A stretch of 64,000 nt of DNA, from NCBI GenBank assembly GCA_963971425.1, contig OZ020515.1, forward strand, positions 5,386,678 through 5,450,677, in the 5' to 3' direction. Position 1 is the first letter of the stretch; each line of letters opens with the position of its first letter. Below are positions 1 through 16,300 of the stretch, piece after piece. The notes beneath the pieces are model-generated. The model saw only the letters and a list, made by a program, of their open reading frames with translations. It made no database searches and was not told the origin of the DNA. Both the position numbers and the translations under genes were made by a program. The stretch is from Bryoerythrophyllum caledonicum (lineage: Eukaryota > Streptophyta > Bryopsida > Pottiales > Pottiaceae).

Positions 1-1904
1 CACAAAAGCTTAGGAATGTACCACATACCGTGAATTCAAAAAAATAAACCAAGTAGTGGATAGCATGGGAGCTATGCAAGTCCCCATCCATAACGGGTAG
101 CATAAGCCTCTAGTAGAATGTAATGTGCAAGTTCTCTAAATATATAATTTAAACACAATTGCCCCACCAAAGATTAGGAATGTACCACATACCATGAAAG
201 CAAACAAATAAACCAAGTAGTGGATAGCATGGGAGCTATACAAGTCCCCATCCATAACGGGTAGTATAAGCCTCTAGTAGAATGTAATGTGCAAGTTCTC
301 TAAATATACAATTTTAATACAATTGCCCCACCAAAGATTAGGAATGTACCACATACCATGAAAGCAAACAAATAAACCAAGTAGTGGATAGCATGGGAGC
401 AATGCAAGTCCCCATCCGTAACGGGTAGTATAAGCCTCTAGTAGAATGTAATGTGCGAATTCAATAAATATATAATTTAAACACAATTGCCCCACCAAAG
501 ATTAGGAATGTACCACATACCATGAAAGCAAACAAATAAACCAAGTAGTGGATAGCATGGGAGCTATGCAAGTCCCCATCCATAACAGGTAGTATAAGCC
601 TCTTGTAGAATGTATTGTGCAAGTTCTCTAAATATAAAATTTAAACACAACTGCCCCACCAAAGATTCGGAATGTACCACATACCATGAAAGCAAACAAA
701 TAAACCAAGTAGTGGATAGCATGGGAGCTATGCAAGTCCCGATCCATATTGGGTAGTATAAGCCTCTAGTAGAATGTATTGTGCAAGTTCTGTAAATATA
801 TAGTTTAAACACAATTGCGCCACCGAAGAATAGGAATGTACCACATACCATGAAAGCAAACAAATAAACCAAGTAGTGGATAGCATGGGAGCTATGCGAG
901 TCCCCATCCATAACGGGTAGTATAAGCCTCTAGTAGAATGTAATGTGCAAGTTCTCTAAATGTATAATTTAAACACAATTGCCCCACAAAAGATTAGGAA
1001 TGTACCACATACCGTGAATGCAAAAAAATAAACCAAATAGTGGATAGCATGGGAGCTACGCAAGTCCCCATCCATAACGGGTAGCATAAGCCTCTAGTAG
1101 AATGTATTGTGCAAGTTCTCTAAATATATAATTTAAACACAATTGCCCCACCAAAGATTCGGAATGTACCACATACCATGAAAGCAAACAAATAAACCAA
1201 GTAGTGGATAGCATGGGAGCTATGCAAGTCCCCATCCATAACGGGTAGTATAAGCCTCTAGTAGAATGTAATGTGCAAGTTCTCTAAATATATAATTTAA
1301 ACACAATTGCCCCACCAAAGTTTCGGAATGTTCCACATACCATGAAAGCAAACAAATAAACCAAGTAGTGGATAGCATGGGAGCTATGCAAGTCCCCATC
1401 CATAACGGGTAGTATAAGCCTCTAGTACAATGTAATGTGCAAGTTCTCTAAATGTATAATTTAAACACAATTGCCCCACAAAAGCTTAGGAATGTACCAC
1501 ATACCGTGAATTCAAAAAAATAAACCAAGTAGTGGATAGCATGGGAGCTACGCAAGTCCCCATCCATAACGGGTAGCATAAGCCTCTAGTAGAATGTAAT
1601 GTGCAAGTTCTCTAAATATATAATTTAAACACAATTGCCCCACCAAAGATTAGGAATGTACCACATACCATGAAAGCAAACAAATAAACCAAGTAGTGGA
1701 TAGCATGGGAGCTATGCAAGTCCCCATCCATAACGGGTAGTATAAGCCTCTAGTAGAATGTGATGTGCAAGTTCAATAAATTTATAATTTAATTACAATT
1801 GCCCCACCAATGATTAGGAATGTACCACATACCATGAAAGCAAACAAATAAACCAAGTAGTGGATAGCATGGGAGCTATGCAAGTCCCCATCCATAACGG
1901 GTAG

Positions 1905-4900
1905 TATAAGCCTCTAGTAGAATGTAATGTGCAAGTTCTGTAAATATATAGTTTAAACACAATTGCCCCACCAAAGATTAGGAATGAACCACATACCATG
2001 AAAGCAAACAAATAAACCAAGTAGTGGATAGCATGGGAGCTATGCAAGTCCCCATCCATAACGGGTAGTATAAGCCTCTTGTAGAATGTAATGTGCAAGT
2101 TCTTTAAATAAATAATTTAAACACAATTGCCCCACCAAAGATAAGGAATGTACCACATACCATGAAAGCAAACAAATAAACCAAGTAGTGGATAGCATGG
2201 GAGCTATGCAAGTCCCCATCCATAACGGGTAGTATAAGCCTCTAGTAGAATGTAATGTGCAAGTTCTATTAATATATAAGTTAAACACAATTGCCCCTCA
2301 AAAGATTAGGAATGTACCACATACCGTGAATGCAGAAAATTAAACCAAGTAGTGGATAGCATGGGAGCTATGCAAGTCCCCATCCATAACGGGTAGTATA
2401 AGCCTCTAGTAGAATGTAATGTGCAAGTTCAATAAATTTATAATTTAAACACAATTGCCCCACCAAAGATTAGGAATGAACCACATACCATGAAAGCAAA
2501 CAAATAAACCAAGTAGTGGATAGCATGGGAGCTATGCAAGTCCCCATCCATAACGGGTAGTATAAGCCTCTAGTAGAATGTAATGTGCAAGTTCTGTAAA
2601 TATATAGTTTAAACACAATTGCCCCACCAAAGATTAGGAATGTACCACAGACCATGAAAGCAAACGAATATACCAAGTAGTGGATAGCATGGGAGCTATG
2701 CAAGTCCCCATCCATAACGGGTAGTATAAGCCTCTAGTTGAATGTAATGTGCAAGTTCTCTAAATAAATAATTTAAACACAATTGCCCCACCAAAGATTA
2801 GGAATGTACCACATACCATGAAAGCAAACAAATAAACCAAGTAGTGGATAGCATGGGAGCTATGCAAGTCCCCATCCATAACGGGTAGTATAAGCCTCTA
2901 GTAGAATGTAATGTGCAAGTTCTCTAAATATATAATTTAAACACAATTGCCTCTCAAAAGATTTGGAATGTACCACATACCATGAAAGCAAACAAATAAT
3001 CCAAGTAGTGGATAGCATGGGAGCTATGCAAGTCCCCATCCATAACGGGTGGTATAAGCCTCTTGTAGAATGTATTGTGCAAGTTCTCTAAATTTATAAT
3101 TTAAACACAATTGCCCCACCAAAGATAAGGAATGTACCACATACCATGAAAGCAAACAAATAATCCAAGTAGTGGATAGCATGGGAGCTATGCAAGTCCC
3201 CATCCATAACGGGTAGTATAAGCCTCTAGTAGAATGTATTGTGCAAGTTCTCTAAATTTATAATTTAAACACAATTGCCCCACCAAAGATTAGGAATGTA
3301 CCACATACCATGAAAGCAAACAAATAAACCAAGTAGTGGATAGCATGGGAGCTATGCAAGTCCCCATCCATAACGGGTAGTATAAGCCTCTAGTAGAATG
3401 TAATGTGCAAGTTCTGTAAATATATAATTTAAACACAATTGCCTCTCAAAAGATTTGGAATGTACCACATACCATGAAAGCAAACAAATAAACCAAGTAG
3501 TGGATAGCATGGGAGCTATGCAAGTCCCCATCCATAACGGGTGGTATAAGCCTCTTGTAGAATGTATTGTGCAAGTTCTCTAAATATATAATTTAAACAC
3601 AATTGCCCCACCAAAGATTCGGAATGTACCACATACCATGAAAGCAAACAAATAAACCAAGTAGTGGATAGCATGGGAGCTATGCAAGTCCCCATCCATA
3701 ACGGGTAGTATAAGCCTCTAGTAGAATGTAATGTGCAAGTTCTATTAATATATAATTTAAACACAATTGCCCCTCAAAAGATTAGGAATGTACCACATAC
3801 CGTGAATGCAGAAAATTAAACCAAGTAGTGGATAGCATGGGAGCTATGCAAGTCCCCATCCATAACGGGTAGTATAAGCCTCTAGTAGAATGTGATGTGC
3901 AAGTTCAATAAATTTATAATTTAAACACAATTGCCCCACCAAAGATTAGGAATGTACCACAGACCATGAAAGCAAACAAATAAACCAAGTAGTGGATAGC
4001 ATGGGAGCTATGCAAGTCCCCATCCATAACGGGTAGTATAAGCCTCTAGTAGAATGTATTGTGCAAGTTCTCTAAATTTATAATTTAAACACAATTGCCC
4101 CACCAAAGATTAGGAATGTACCACATACCATGAAAGCAAACAAATAAACCAAGTAGTGGATAGCATGGGAGCTATGCAAGTCCCCATCCCTAACGGGTAG
4201 TATAAGCCTCTAGTAGAATGTATTGTGCAAGTTCTCTAAATTTATAATTTAAACACAATTGCCCCACCAAAGATTAGGATTGTACCACATACCATGAAAG
4301 CAAACAAATAAACCAAGTAGTGGATAGCATGGGAGCTATGCAAGTCCCCATCCATAACGGGTAGTATAAGCCTCTAGTAGAATGTAATGTGCAAGTTCTG
4401 TAAATATATAATTTAAACACAATTGCCTCTCAAAAGATTTGGAATGTACCACATACCATGAAAGCAAACAAATAAACCAAGTAGTGGATAGCATGGGAGC
4501 TATGCAAGTCCCCATCCATAACGGGTGGTATAAGCCTCTTGTAGAATGTATTGTGCAAGTTCTCTAAATATATAATTTAAACACAATTGCCCCACCAAAG
4601 ATTCGGAATGTACCACATACCATGAAAGCAAACAAATAAACCAAGTAGTGGATAGCATGGGAGCTATGCAAGTCCCCATCCATAACGGGTAGTATAAGCC
4701 TCTAGTAGAATGTAATGTGCAAGTTCTATTAATATATAATTTAAACACAATTGCCCCTCAAAAGATTAGGAATGTACCACATACCGTGAATGCAGAAAAT
4801 TAAACCAAGTAGTGGATAGCATGGGAGCTATGCAAGTCCCCATCCATAACGGGTAGTATAAGCCTCTAGTAGAATGTGATGTGCAAGTTCAATAAATTTA

Positions 4901-5600
4901 TAATTTAAACACAATTGCCCCACCAAAGATTAGGAATGTACCACAGACCATGAAAGCAAACAAATAAACCAAGTAGTGGATAGCATGGGAGCTATGCAAG
5001 TCCCCATCCATAACGGGTAGTATAAGCCTCTTGAAGAATGTAATGTGCAAGTTCTCTAAATAAATAATTTAAACACAATTGCCCCACCAAAGATTAGGAA
5101 TGTACCATATACCATGAAAGCAAAAAAATAAACCAAGTAGTGGATAGCATGGGAGCTATGCAAGTCCCCATCCATAACGGGTAGTATAAGCCTCTAGTAG
5201 AATGTAATGTGCAAGTTCTATTAATATATAATTTAAACACAATTGCCCCACCAAAGATTCGGAATGTACCACATACCATGAAAGCACACAAATAAACCAA
5301 GTAGTGGATAGCATGGGAGCAATGCAAGTCCCCATCCATAACGGGTAGTATAAGCCTCTAGTAGAATGTAATGTGCGAATTCAATAAATATATAATTTAA
5401 ACACAATTGCCCCACCAAAGATTAGGAATGTACCACATACCATGAAAGCAAACAAATAAACCAAGTAGTAGATAGCATGGGAGCTATGCAAGTCCCCATC
5501 CATAACGGGTAGTATAAGCCTCTAGTAGAATGTGATGTGCAAGTTCAATAAATTTATAATTTAATTACAATTGCCCCACCAATGATTAGGAATGTACCAC
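1905..5600. repeat. Left copy of a ~3.7-kb satellite segment duplicated 47 monomers away
   Basis: Variant strings in this segment recur 7,708 bp (47 x 164) downstream, in 9,613-13,308. Matching landmarks include 2040/9748, 3516/11224, 4500/12208, 5094/12802 and 5233/12941. Inside each copy a 6-monomer (984 bp) duplication is also present (3516/4500 and 11224/12208). Part of it (to ~3,768) recurs at a 29-monomer offset (6,661-8,524) as well. Confidence 0.7.
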
Positions 5601-8600
5601 ATACCATGAAAGCAAACAAATAAACCAAGTAGTGGATAGCATGGGAGCTATGCAAGTCCCCATCCATAACGGGTAGTATAAGCCTCTTGAAGAATGTAAT
5701 GTGCAAGTTCTCTAAATAAATAATTTAAACACAATTGCCCCACCAAAGATTAGGAATGTACCATATACCATGAAAGCATAAAAATAAACCAAGTAGTGGA
5801 TAGCATGGGAGCTATGCAAGTCCCCATCCATAACGGGTAGTATAAGCCTCTAGTAGAATGTAATGTGCAAGTTCTATTAATATATAATTTAAACACAATT
5901 GCCCCACCAAAGATTCGGAATGTACCACATACCATGAAAGCACACAAATAAACCAAGTAGTGGATAGCATGGGAGCAATGCAAGTCCCCATCCATAACGG
6001 GTAGTATAAGCCTCTAGTAGAATGTAATGTGCGAATTCAATAAATATATAATTTAAACACAATTGCCCCACCAAAGATTAGGAATTTACGACATACCATG
6101 AAAGCAAACAAATAAACCAAGTAGTGGATAGCATGGGAGCTATGCAAGTCCCCATCCATAACAGGTAGTATAAGCCTCTTGTAGAATGTATTGTGCAAGT
6201 TCTCTAAATATAAAATTTAAACACAACTGCCCTACCAAAGATTCGGAATGTACCACATACCATGAAAGCAAACAAATAAACCAAGTAGTGGATAGCATGG
6301 GAGCTATACAAGTCCCCATCCATAACGGGTAGTATAAGCCTCTAGTAGAATGTAATGTGCGAATTCAATAAATATATAATTTAAACACAATTGCCCCACC
6401 AAAGATTAGGAATTTACGACATACCATGAAAGCAAACAAATAAACCAAGTAGTGGATAGCATGGGAGCTATGCAAGTCCCCATCCATAACAGGTAGTATA
6501 TGCCTCTTGTAGAATGTATTGTGCAAGTTCTCTAAATATAAAATTTAAACACAACTGCCCTACCAAAGATTCGGAATGTACCACATACCATGAAAGCAAA
6601 CAAATAAACCAAGTAGTGGATAGCATGGGAGCTATGCAAGTCCCCATCCATAACGGGTAGTATAAGCCTCTAGTAGAATGTAATGTGCAAGTTCTGTAAA
6701 TATATAGTTTAAACACAATTGCCCCACCAAAGATTAGGAATGAACCACATACCATGAAAGCAAACAAATAAACCAAGTAGTGGATAGCATGGGAGCTATG
6801 CAAGTCCCCATCCATAACGGGTAGTATAAGCCTCTTGTAGAATGTAATGTGCAAGTTCTTTAAATAAATAATTTAAACACAATTGCCCCACCAAAGATAA
6901 GGAATGTACCACATACCATGAAAGCAAACAAATAAACCAAGTAGTGGATAGCATGGGAGCTATGCAAGTCCCCATCCATAACGGGTAGTATAAGCCTCTA
7001 GTAGAATGTAATGTGCAAGTTCTATTAATATATAAGTTAAACACAATTGCCTCTCAAAAGATTAGGAATGTACCACATACCGTGAATGCAGAAAATTAAA
7101 CCAAGTAGTGGATAGCATGGGAGCTATGCAAGTCCCCATCCATAACGGGTAGTATAAGCCTCTAGTAGAATGTAATGTGCAAGTTCAATAAATTTATAAT
7201 TTAAACACAATTGCCCCACCAAAGATTAGGAATGTACCACATACCATGAAAGCAAACAAATAAACCAAGTAGTGGATAGCATGGGAGCTATGCAAGTCCC
7301 CATCCATAACGGGTAGTATAAGCCTCTAGTAGAATGTAATGTGCAAGTTCTGTAAATATATAGTTTAAACACAATTGCCCCACCAAAGATTAGGAATGTA
7401 CCACAGACCATGAAAGCAAACAAATATACCAAGTAGTGGATAGCATGGGAGCTATGCAAGTCCCCATCCATAACGGGTAGTATAAGCCTCTAGTTGAATG
7501 TAATGTGCAAGTTCTCTAAATAAATAATTTAAACACAATTGCCCCACCAAAGATTAGGAATGTACCACATACCATGAAAGCAAACAAATAAACCAAGTAG
7601 TGGATAGCATGGGAGCTATGCAAGTCCCCATCCATAACGGGTAGTATAAGCCTCTAGTAGAATGTAATGTGCAAGTTCTCTAAATATATAATTTAAACAC
7701 AATTGCCTCTCAAAAGATTTGGAATGTACCACATACCATGAAAGCAAACAAATAATCCAAGTAGTGGATAGCATGGGAGCTATGCAAGTCCCCATCCATA
7801 ACGGGTGGTATAAGCCTCTTGTAGAATGTATTGTGCAAGTTCTCTAAATTTATAATTTAAACACAATTGCCCCACCAAAGATTAGGAATGTACCACATAC
7901 CATGAAAGCAAACAAATAATCCAAGTAGTGGATAGCATGGGAGCTATGCAAGTCCCCATCCATAACGGGTAGTATAAGCCTCTAGTAGAATGTATTGTGC
8001 AAGTTCTCTAAATTTATAATTTAAACACAATTGCCCCACCAAAGATTAGGAATGTACCACATACCATGAAAGCAAACAAATAAACCAAGTAGTGGATAGC
8101 ATGGGAGCTATGCAAGTCCCCATCCATAACGGGTAGTATAAGCCTCTAGTAGAATGTAATGTGCAAGTTCTGTAAATATATAATTTAAACACAATTGCCT
8201 CTCAAAAGATTTGGAATGTACCACATACCATGAAAGCAAACAAATAAACCAAGTAGTGGATAGCATGGGAGCTATGCAAGTCCCCATCCATAACGGGTGG
8301 TATAAGCCTCTTGTAGAATGTATTGTGCAAGTTCTCTAAATATATAATTTAAACACAATTGCCCCACCAAAGATTCGGAATGTACCACATACCATGAAAG
8401 CAAACAAATAAACCAAGTAGTGGATAGCATGGGAGCTATGCAAGTCCCCATCCATAACGGGTAGTATAAGCCTCTAGTAGAATGTAATGTGCAAGTTCTA
8501 TTAATATATAATTTAAACACAATTGCCCCACCAAAGATTCGGAATGTACCACATACCATGAAAGCACACAAATAAACCAAGTAGTGGATAGCATGGGAGC

Positions 8601-9612
8601 AATGCAAGTCCCCATCCATAACGGGTAGTATAAGCCTCTAGTAGAATGTAATGTGCGAATTCAATAAATATATAATTTAAACACAATTGCCCCACCAAAG
8701 ATTAGGAATTTACGACATACCATGAAAGCAAACAAATAAACCAAGTAGTGGATAGCATGGGAGCTATGCAAGTCCCCATCCATAACAGGTAGTATAAGCC
8801 TCTTGTAGAATGTATTGTGCAAGTTCTCTAAATATAAAATTTAAACACAACTGCCCTACCAAAGATTCGGAATGTACCACATACCATGAAAGCAAACAAA
8901 TAAACCAAGTAGTGGATAGCATGGGAGCTATACAAGTCCCCATCCATAACGGGTAGTATAAGCCTCTAGTAGAATGTAATGTGCGAATTCAATAAATATA
9001 TAATTTAAACACAATTGCCCCACCAAAGATTAGGAATTTACGACATACCATGAAAGCAAACAAATAAACCAAGTAGTGGATAGCATGGGAGCTATGCAAG
9101 TCCCCATCCATAACAGGTAGTATATGCCTCTTGTAGAATGTATTGTGCAAGTTCTCTAAATATAAAATTTAAACACAACTGCCCTACCAAAGATTCGGAA
9201 TGTACCACATACCATGAAAGCAAACAAATAAACCAAGTAGTGGATAGCATGGGAGCTATACAAGTCCCCATCCATAACGGGTAGTATAAGCCTCTAGTAG
9301 AATGTAATGTGCGAATTCAATAAATATATAATTTAAACACAATTGCCCCACCAAAGATTAGGAATTTACGACATACCATGAAAGCAAACAAATAAACCAA
9401 GTAGTGGATAGCATGGGAGCTATGCAAGTCCCCATCCATAACAGGTAGTATATGCCTCTTGTAGAATGTATTGTGCAAGTTCTCTAAATATAAAATTTAA
9501 ACACAACTGCCCTACCAAAGATTCGGAATGTACCACATACCATGAAAGCAAACAAATAAACCAAGTAGTGGATAGCATGGGAGCTATGCAAGTCCCCATC
9601 CATAACGGGTAG

Positions 9613-12600
9613 TATAAGCCTCTAGTAGAATGTAATGTGCAAGTTCTGTAAATATATAGTTTAAACACAATTGCCCCACCAAAGATTAGGAATGAACCAC
9701 ATACCATGAAAGCAAACAAATAAACCAAGTAGTGGATAGCATGGGAGCTATGCAAGTCCCCATCCATAACGGGTAGTATAAGCCTCTTGTAGAATGTAAT
9801 GTGCAAGTTCTTTAAATAAATAATTTAAACACAATTGCCCCACCAAAGATAAGGAATGTACCACATACCATGAAAGCAAACAAATAAACCAAGTAGTGGA
9901 TAGCATGGGAGCTATGCAAGTCCCCATCCATAACGGGTAGTATAAGCCTCTAGTAGAATGTAATGTGCAAGTTCTATTAATATATAAGTTAAACACAATT
10001 GCCTCTCAAAAGATTAGGAATGTACCACATACCGTGAATGCAGAAAATTAAACCAAGTAGTGGATAGCATGGGAGCTATGCAAGTCCCCATCCATAACGG
10101 GTAGTATAAGCCTCTAGTAGAATGTAATGTGCAAGTTCAATAAATTTATAATTTAAACACAATTGCCCCACCAAAGATTAGGAATGTACCACATACCATG
10201 AAAGCAAACAAATAAACCAAGTAGTGGATAGCATGGGAGCTATGCAAGTCCCCATCCATAACGGGTAGTATAAGCCTCTAGTAGAATGTAATGTGCAAGT
10301 TCTGTAAATATATAGTTTAAACACAATTGCCCCACCAAAGATAAGGAATGTACCACAGACCATGAAAGCAAACAAATATACCAAGTAGTGGATAGCATGG
10401 GAGCTATGCAAGTCCCCATCCATAACGGGTAGTATAAGCCTCTAGTTGAATGTAATGTGCAAGTTCTCTAAATAAATAATTTAAACACAATTGCCCCACC
10501 AAAGATTAGGAATGTACCACATACCATGAAAGCAAACAAATAAACCAAGTAGTGGATAGCATGGGAGCTATGCAAGTCCCCATCCATAACGGGTAGTATA
10601 AGCCTCTAGTAGAATGTAATGTGCAAGTTCTCTAAATATATAATTTAAACACAATTGCCTCTCAAAAGATTTGGAATGTACCACATACCATGAAAGCAAA
10701 CAAATAATCCAAGTAGTGGATAGCATGGGAGCTATGCAAGTCCCCATCCATAACGGGTGGTATAAGCCTCTTGTAGAATGTATTGTGCAAGTTCTCTAAA
10801 TTTATAATTTAAACACAATTGCCCCACCAAAGATTAGGAATGTACCACATACCATGAAAGCAAACAAATAATCCAAGTAGTGGATAGCATGGGAGCTATG
10901 CAAGTCCCCATCCATAACGGGTAGTATAAGCCTCTAGTAGAATGTATTGTGCAAGTTCTCTAAATTTATAATTTAAACACAATTGCCCCACCAAAGATTA
11001 GGAATGTACCACATACCATGAAAGCAAACAAATAAACCAAGTAGTGGATAGCATGGGAGCTATGCAAGTCCCCATCCATAACGGGTAGTATAAGCCTCTA
11101 GTAGAATGTAATGTGCAAGTTCTGTAAATATATAATTTAAACACAATTGCCTCTCAAAAGATTTGGAATGTACCACATACCATGAAAGCAAACAAATAAA
11201 CCAAGTAGTGGATAGCATGGGAGCTATGCAAGTCCCCATCCATAACGGGTGGTATAAGCCTCTTGTAGAATGTATTGTGCAAGTTCTCTAAATATATAAT
11301 TTAAACACAATTGCCCCACCAAAGATTCGGAATGTACCACATACCATGAAAGCAAACAAATAAACCAAGTAGTGGATAGCATGGGAGCTATGCAAGTCCC
11401 CATCCATAACGGGTAGTATAAGCCTCTAGTAGAATGTAATGTGCAAGTTCTATTAATATATAATTTAAACACAATTGCCCCTCAAAAGATTAGGAATGTA
11501 CCACATACCGTGAATGCAGAAAATTAAACCAAGTAGTGGATAGCATGGGAGCTATGCAAGTCCCCATCCATAACGGGTAGTATAAGCCTCTAGTAGAATG
11601 TGATGTGCAAGTTCAATAAATTTATAATTTAAACACAATTGCCCCACCAAAGATTAGGAATGTACCACAGACCATGAAAGCAAACAAATAAACCAAGTAG
11701 TGGATAGCATGGGAGCTATGCAAGTCCCCATCCATAACGGGTAGTATAAGCCTCTAGTAGAATGTATTGTGCAAGTTCTCTAAATTTATAATTTAAACAC
11801 AATTGCCCCACCAAAGATTAGGAATGTACCACATACCATGAAAGCAAACAAATAAACCAAGTAGTGGATAGCATGGGAGCTATGCAAGTCCCCATCCATA
11901 ACGGGTAGTATAAGCCTCTAGTAGAATGTATTGTGCAAGTTCTCTAAATTTATAATTTAAACACAATTGCCCCACCAAAGATTAGGAATGTACCACATAC
12001 CATGAAAGCAAACAAATAAACCAAGTAGTGGATAGCATGGGAGCTATGCAAGTCCCCATCCATAACGGGTAGTATAAGCCTCTAGTAGAATGTAATGTGC
12101 AAGTTCTGTAAATATATAATTTAAACACAATTGCCTCTCAAAAGATTTAGAATGTACCACATACCATGAAAGCAAACAAATAAACCAAGTAGTGGATAGC
12201 ATGGGAGCTATGCAAGTCCCCATCCATAACGGGTGGTATAAGCCTCTTGTAGAATGTATTGTGCAAGTTCTCTAAATATATAATTTAAACACAATTGCCC
12301 CACCAAAGATTCGGAATGTACCACATACCATGAAAGCAAACAAATAAACCAAGTAGTGGATAGCATGGGAGCTATGCAAGTCCCCATCCATAACGGGTAG
12401 TATAAGCCTCTAGTAGAATGTAATGTGCAAGTTCTATTAATATATAATTTAAACACAATTGCCCCTCAAAAGATTAGGAATGTACCACATACCGTGAATG
12501 CAGAAAATTAAACCAAGTAGTGGATAGCATGGGAGCTATGCAAGTCCCCATCCATAACGGGTAGTATAAGCCTCTAGTAGAATGTGATGTGCAAGTTCAA

Positions 12601-13308
12601 TAAATTTATAATTTAAACACAATTGCCCCACCAAAGATTAGGAATGTATCACAGACCATGAAAGCAAACAAATAAACCAAGTAGTGGATAGCATGGGAGC
12701 TATGCAAGTCCCCATCCATAACGGGTAGTATAAGCCTCTTGTAGAATGTAATGTGCAAGTTCTCTAAATAAATAATTTAAACACAATTGCCCCACCAAAG
12801 ATTAGGAATGTACCATATACCATGAAAGCAAAAAAATACTCCAAGTAGTGGATAGCATGGGAGCTATGCAAGTCCCCATCCATAACGGGTAGTATAAGCC
12901 TCTAGTAGAATGTAATGTGCAAGTTCTATTAATATATAATTTAAACACAATTGCCCCACCAAAGATTCGGAATGTACCACATACCATGAAAGCACACAAA
13001 TAAACCAAGTAGTGGATAGCTAGGGAGCAATGCAAGTCCCCATCCATAACGGGTAGTATAAGCCTCTAGTAGAATGTAATGTGCGAATTCAATAAATATA
13101 TAATTTAAACACAATTGCCCCACCAAAGATTAGGAATGTACGACATACCATGAAAGCAAACAAATAAACCAAGTAGTAGATAGCATGGGAGCTATGCAAG
13201 TCCCCATCCATAACGGGTAGTATAAGCCTCTAGTAGAATGTGATGTGCAAGTTCAATAAATTTATAATTTAATTACAATTGCCCCACCAATGATTAGGAA
13301 TGTACCAC
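9613..13308. repeat. Right copy of the 47-monomer-offset satellite duplication
   Basis: Counterpart of 1,905-5,600. Copies differ by scattered substitutions, for example TACTCC for TAAACC at ~12,838 and AGCTAGGG for AGCATGGG at ~13,018, so the duplication is older than a perfect copy. The 5' part also matches 6,661-8,524 at an 18-monomer offset (2,952 bp). Confidence 0.7.
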
Positions 13309-16300
13309 ATACCATGAAAGCAAAAAAATAAACCAAGTAGTGGATAGCATGGGAGCTATGCAAGTCCCCATCCATAACGGGTAGTATAAGCCTCTAGTAG
13401 AATGTAATGTGCAAGTTCTATTAATATATAATTTAAACACAATTGCCCCACCAAAGATTCGGAATGTACCACATACCATGAAAGCACACAAATAAACCAA
13501 GTAGTGGATAGCATGGGAGCAATGCAAGTCCCCATCCATAACGGGTAGTATAAGCCTCTAGTAGAATGTAATGTGCGAATTCAATAAATATATAATTTAA
13601 ACACAATTGCCCCACCAAAGATTAGGAATGTACCACATACCATGAAAGCAAACAAATAAACCAAGTAGTGGATAGCATGGGAGCTATGCAAGTCCCTATC
13701 CATAACAGGTAGTATAAGCCTCTTGTAGAATGTATTGTGCAAGTTCTCTAAATATAAAATTTAAACACAACTGCCCTACCAAAGATTCGGAATGTACCAC
13801 ATACCATGAAAGCAAACAAATAAACCAAGTAGTGGATAGCATGGGAGCTATACAAGTCCCCATCCATACCGGGTAGTATAAGCCTCTAGTAGAATGTAAT
13901 GTGCAAGTTCTTTAAATATACAAGTTTAATACAATTGCCCCACCAAAGATTAGGAATGTACCACATACCATGAAAGCAAACAAATAAACCAAGTAGTGGA
14001 TAGCATGGGAGCAATGCAAGTCCCCATCCGTAACGGGTAGTATAAGCCTCTAGTAGAATGTAATGTGCGAATTCAATAAATATATAATTTAAACACAATT
14101 GCCCCACCAAAGATTAGGAATGTACCACATACCATGAAAGCAAACAAATAAACCAAGTAGTGGATAGCATGGGAGCTATGCAAGTCCCCATCCATAACAG
14201 GTAGTATAAGCCTCTTGTAGAATGTATTGTGCAAGTTCTCTAAATATAAAATTTAAACACAACTGCCCCACCAAAGATTCGGAATGTACCACATACCATG
14301 AAAGCAAACAAATAAACCAAGTAGTGGATAGCATGGGAGCTATGCAAGTCCCGATCCATATTGGGTAGTATAAGCCTCTAGTAGAATGTATTGTGCAAGT
14401 TCTGTAAATATATAGTTTAAACACAATTGCGCCACCGAAGATTAGGAATGTACCACATACCATGAAAGCAAACAAATAAACCAAGTAGTGGATAGCATGG
14501 GAGCTATGCGAGTCCCCATCCATAACGGGTAGTATAAGCCTCTAGTAGAATGTAATGTGCAAGTTCTCTAAATGTATAATTTAAACACAATTGCCCCACA
14601 AAAGATTAGGAATGTACCACATACCGTGAATGCAAAAAAATAAACCAAATAGTGGATAGCATGGGAGCTACGCAAGTCCCCATCCATAACGGGTAGCATA
14701 AGCCTCTAGTAGAATGTATTGTGCAAGTTCTCTAAATATATAATTTAAACACAATTGCCCCACCAAAGATTCGGAATGTACCACATACCATGAAAGCAAA
14801 CAAATAAACCAAGTAGTGGATAGCATGGGAGCTATGCAAGTCCCCATCCATAACGGGTAGTATAAGCCTCTAGTAGAATGTAATGTGCAAGTTCTCTAAA
14901 TATATAATTTAAACACAATTGCCCCACCAAAGTTTCGGAATGTTCCACATACCATGAAAGCAAACAAATAAACCAAGTAGTGGATAGCATGGGAGCTATG
15001 CAAGTCCCCATCCATAACGGGTAGTATAAGCCTCTAGTAGAATGTAATGTGCAAGTTCTCTAAATGTATAATTTAAACACAATTGCCCCACAAAAGCTTA
15101 GGACTGTACCACATACCGTGAATTCAAAAAAATAAACCAAGTAGTGGATAGCATGGGAGCTATGCAAGTCCCCATCCATAACGGGTAGTATAAGCCTCTA
15201 GTAGAATGTATTGTGCAAGTTCTCTAAATTTATAATTTAAACACAATTGCCCCACCAAAGATTAGGAATGTACCACATACCATGAAAGCAAACAAATAAA
15301 CCAAGTAGTGGATAGCATGGGAGCTATGCAAGTCCCCATCCATAACGGGTAGTATAAGCCTCTAGTAGAATGTAATGTGCAAGTTCTGTAAATATATAAT
15401 TTAAACACAATTGCCTCTCAAAAGATTTGGAATGTACCACATACCATGAAAGCAAACAAATAAACCAAGTAGTGGATAGCATGGGAGCTATGCAAGTCCC
15501 CATCCATAACGGGTAGTATAAGCCTCTAGTAGAATGTAATGTGCAAGTTCTATTAATATATAATTTAAACACAATTGCCCCACCAAAGATTCGGAATGTA
15601 CCACATACCATAAAAGCACACAAATAAACCAAGTAGTGGATAGCATGGGAGCAATGCAAGTCCCCATCCATAACGGGTAGTATAAGCCTCTAGTAGAATG
15701 TAATGTGCGAATTCAATAAATATATAATTTAAACACAATTGCCCCACCAAAGATTAGGAATGTACAACATACCATGAAAGCAAACAAATAAACCAAGTAG
15801 TGGATAGCATGGGAGCTATGCAAGTCCCCATCCATAACGGGTAGTATAAGCCTCTAGTAGAATGTGATGTGCAAGTTCAATAAATTTATAATTTATATTC
15901 AATTGCCCCACCAATGATTAGGAATGTACCACATACCATGAAAGCAAACAAATAAACCAAGTAGTGGATAGCATGGGAGCTATGCAAGTCCCCATCCATA
16001 ACGGGTAGTATAAGCCTCTAGTAGAATGTAATGTGCAAGTTCTATTAATATATAATTTAAACACAATTGCCCCACCAAAGATTCGGAATGTACCACATAC
16101 CATGAAAGCACACAAATAAACCAAGTAGTGGATAGCATGGGAGCAATGCAAGTCCCCATCCATAACGGGTAGTATAAGCCTCTAGTAGAATGTAATGTGC
16201 GAATTCAATAAATATATAATTTAAACACAATTGCCCCACCAAAGATTAGGAATGTACGACATACCATGAAAGCAAACAAATAAACCAAGTAGTGGATAGC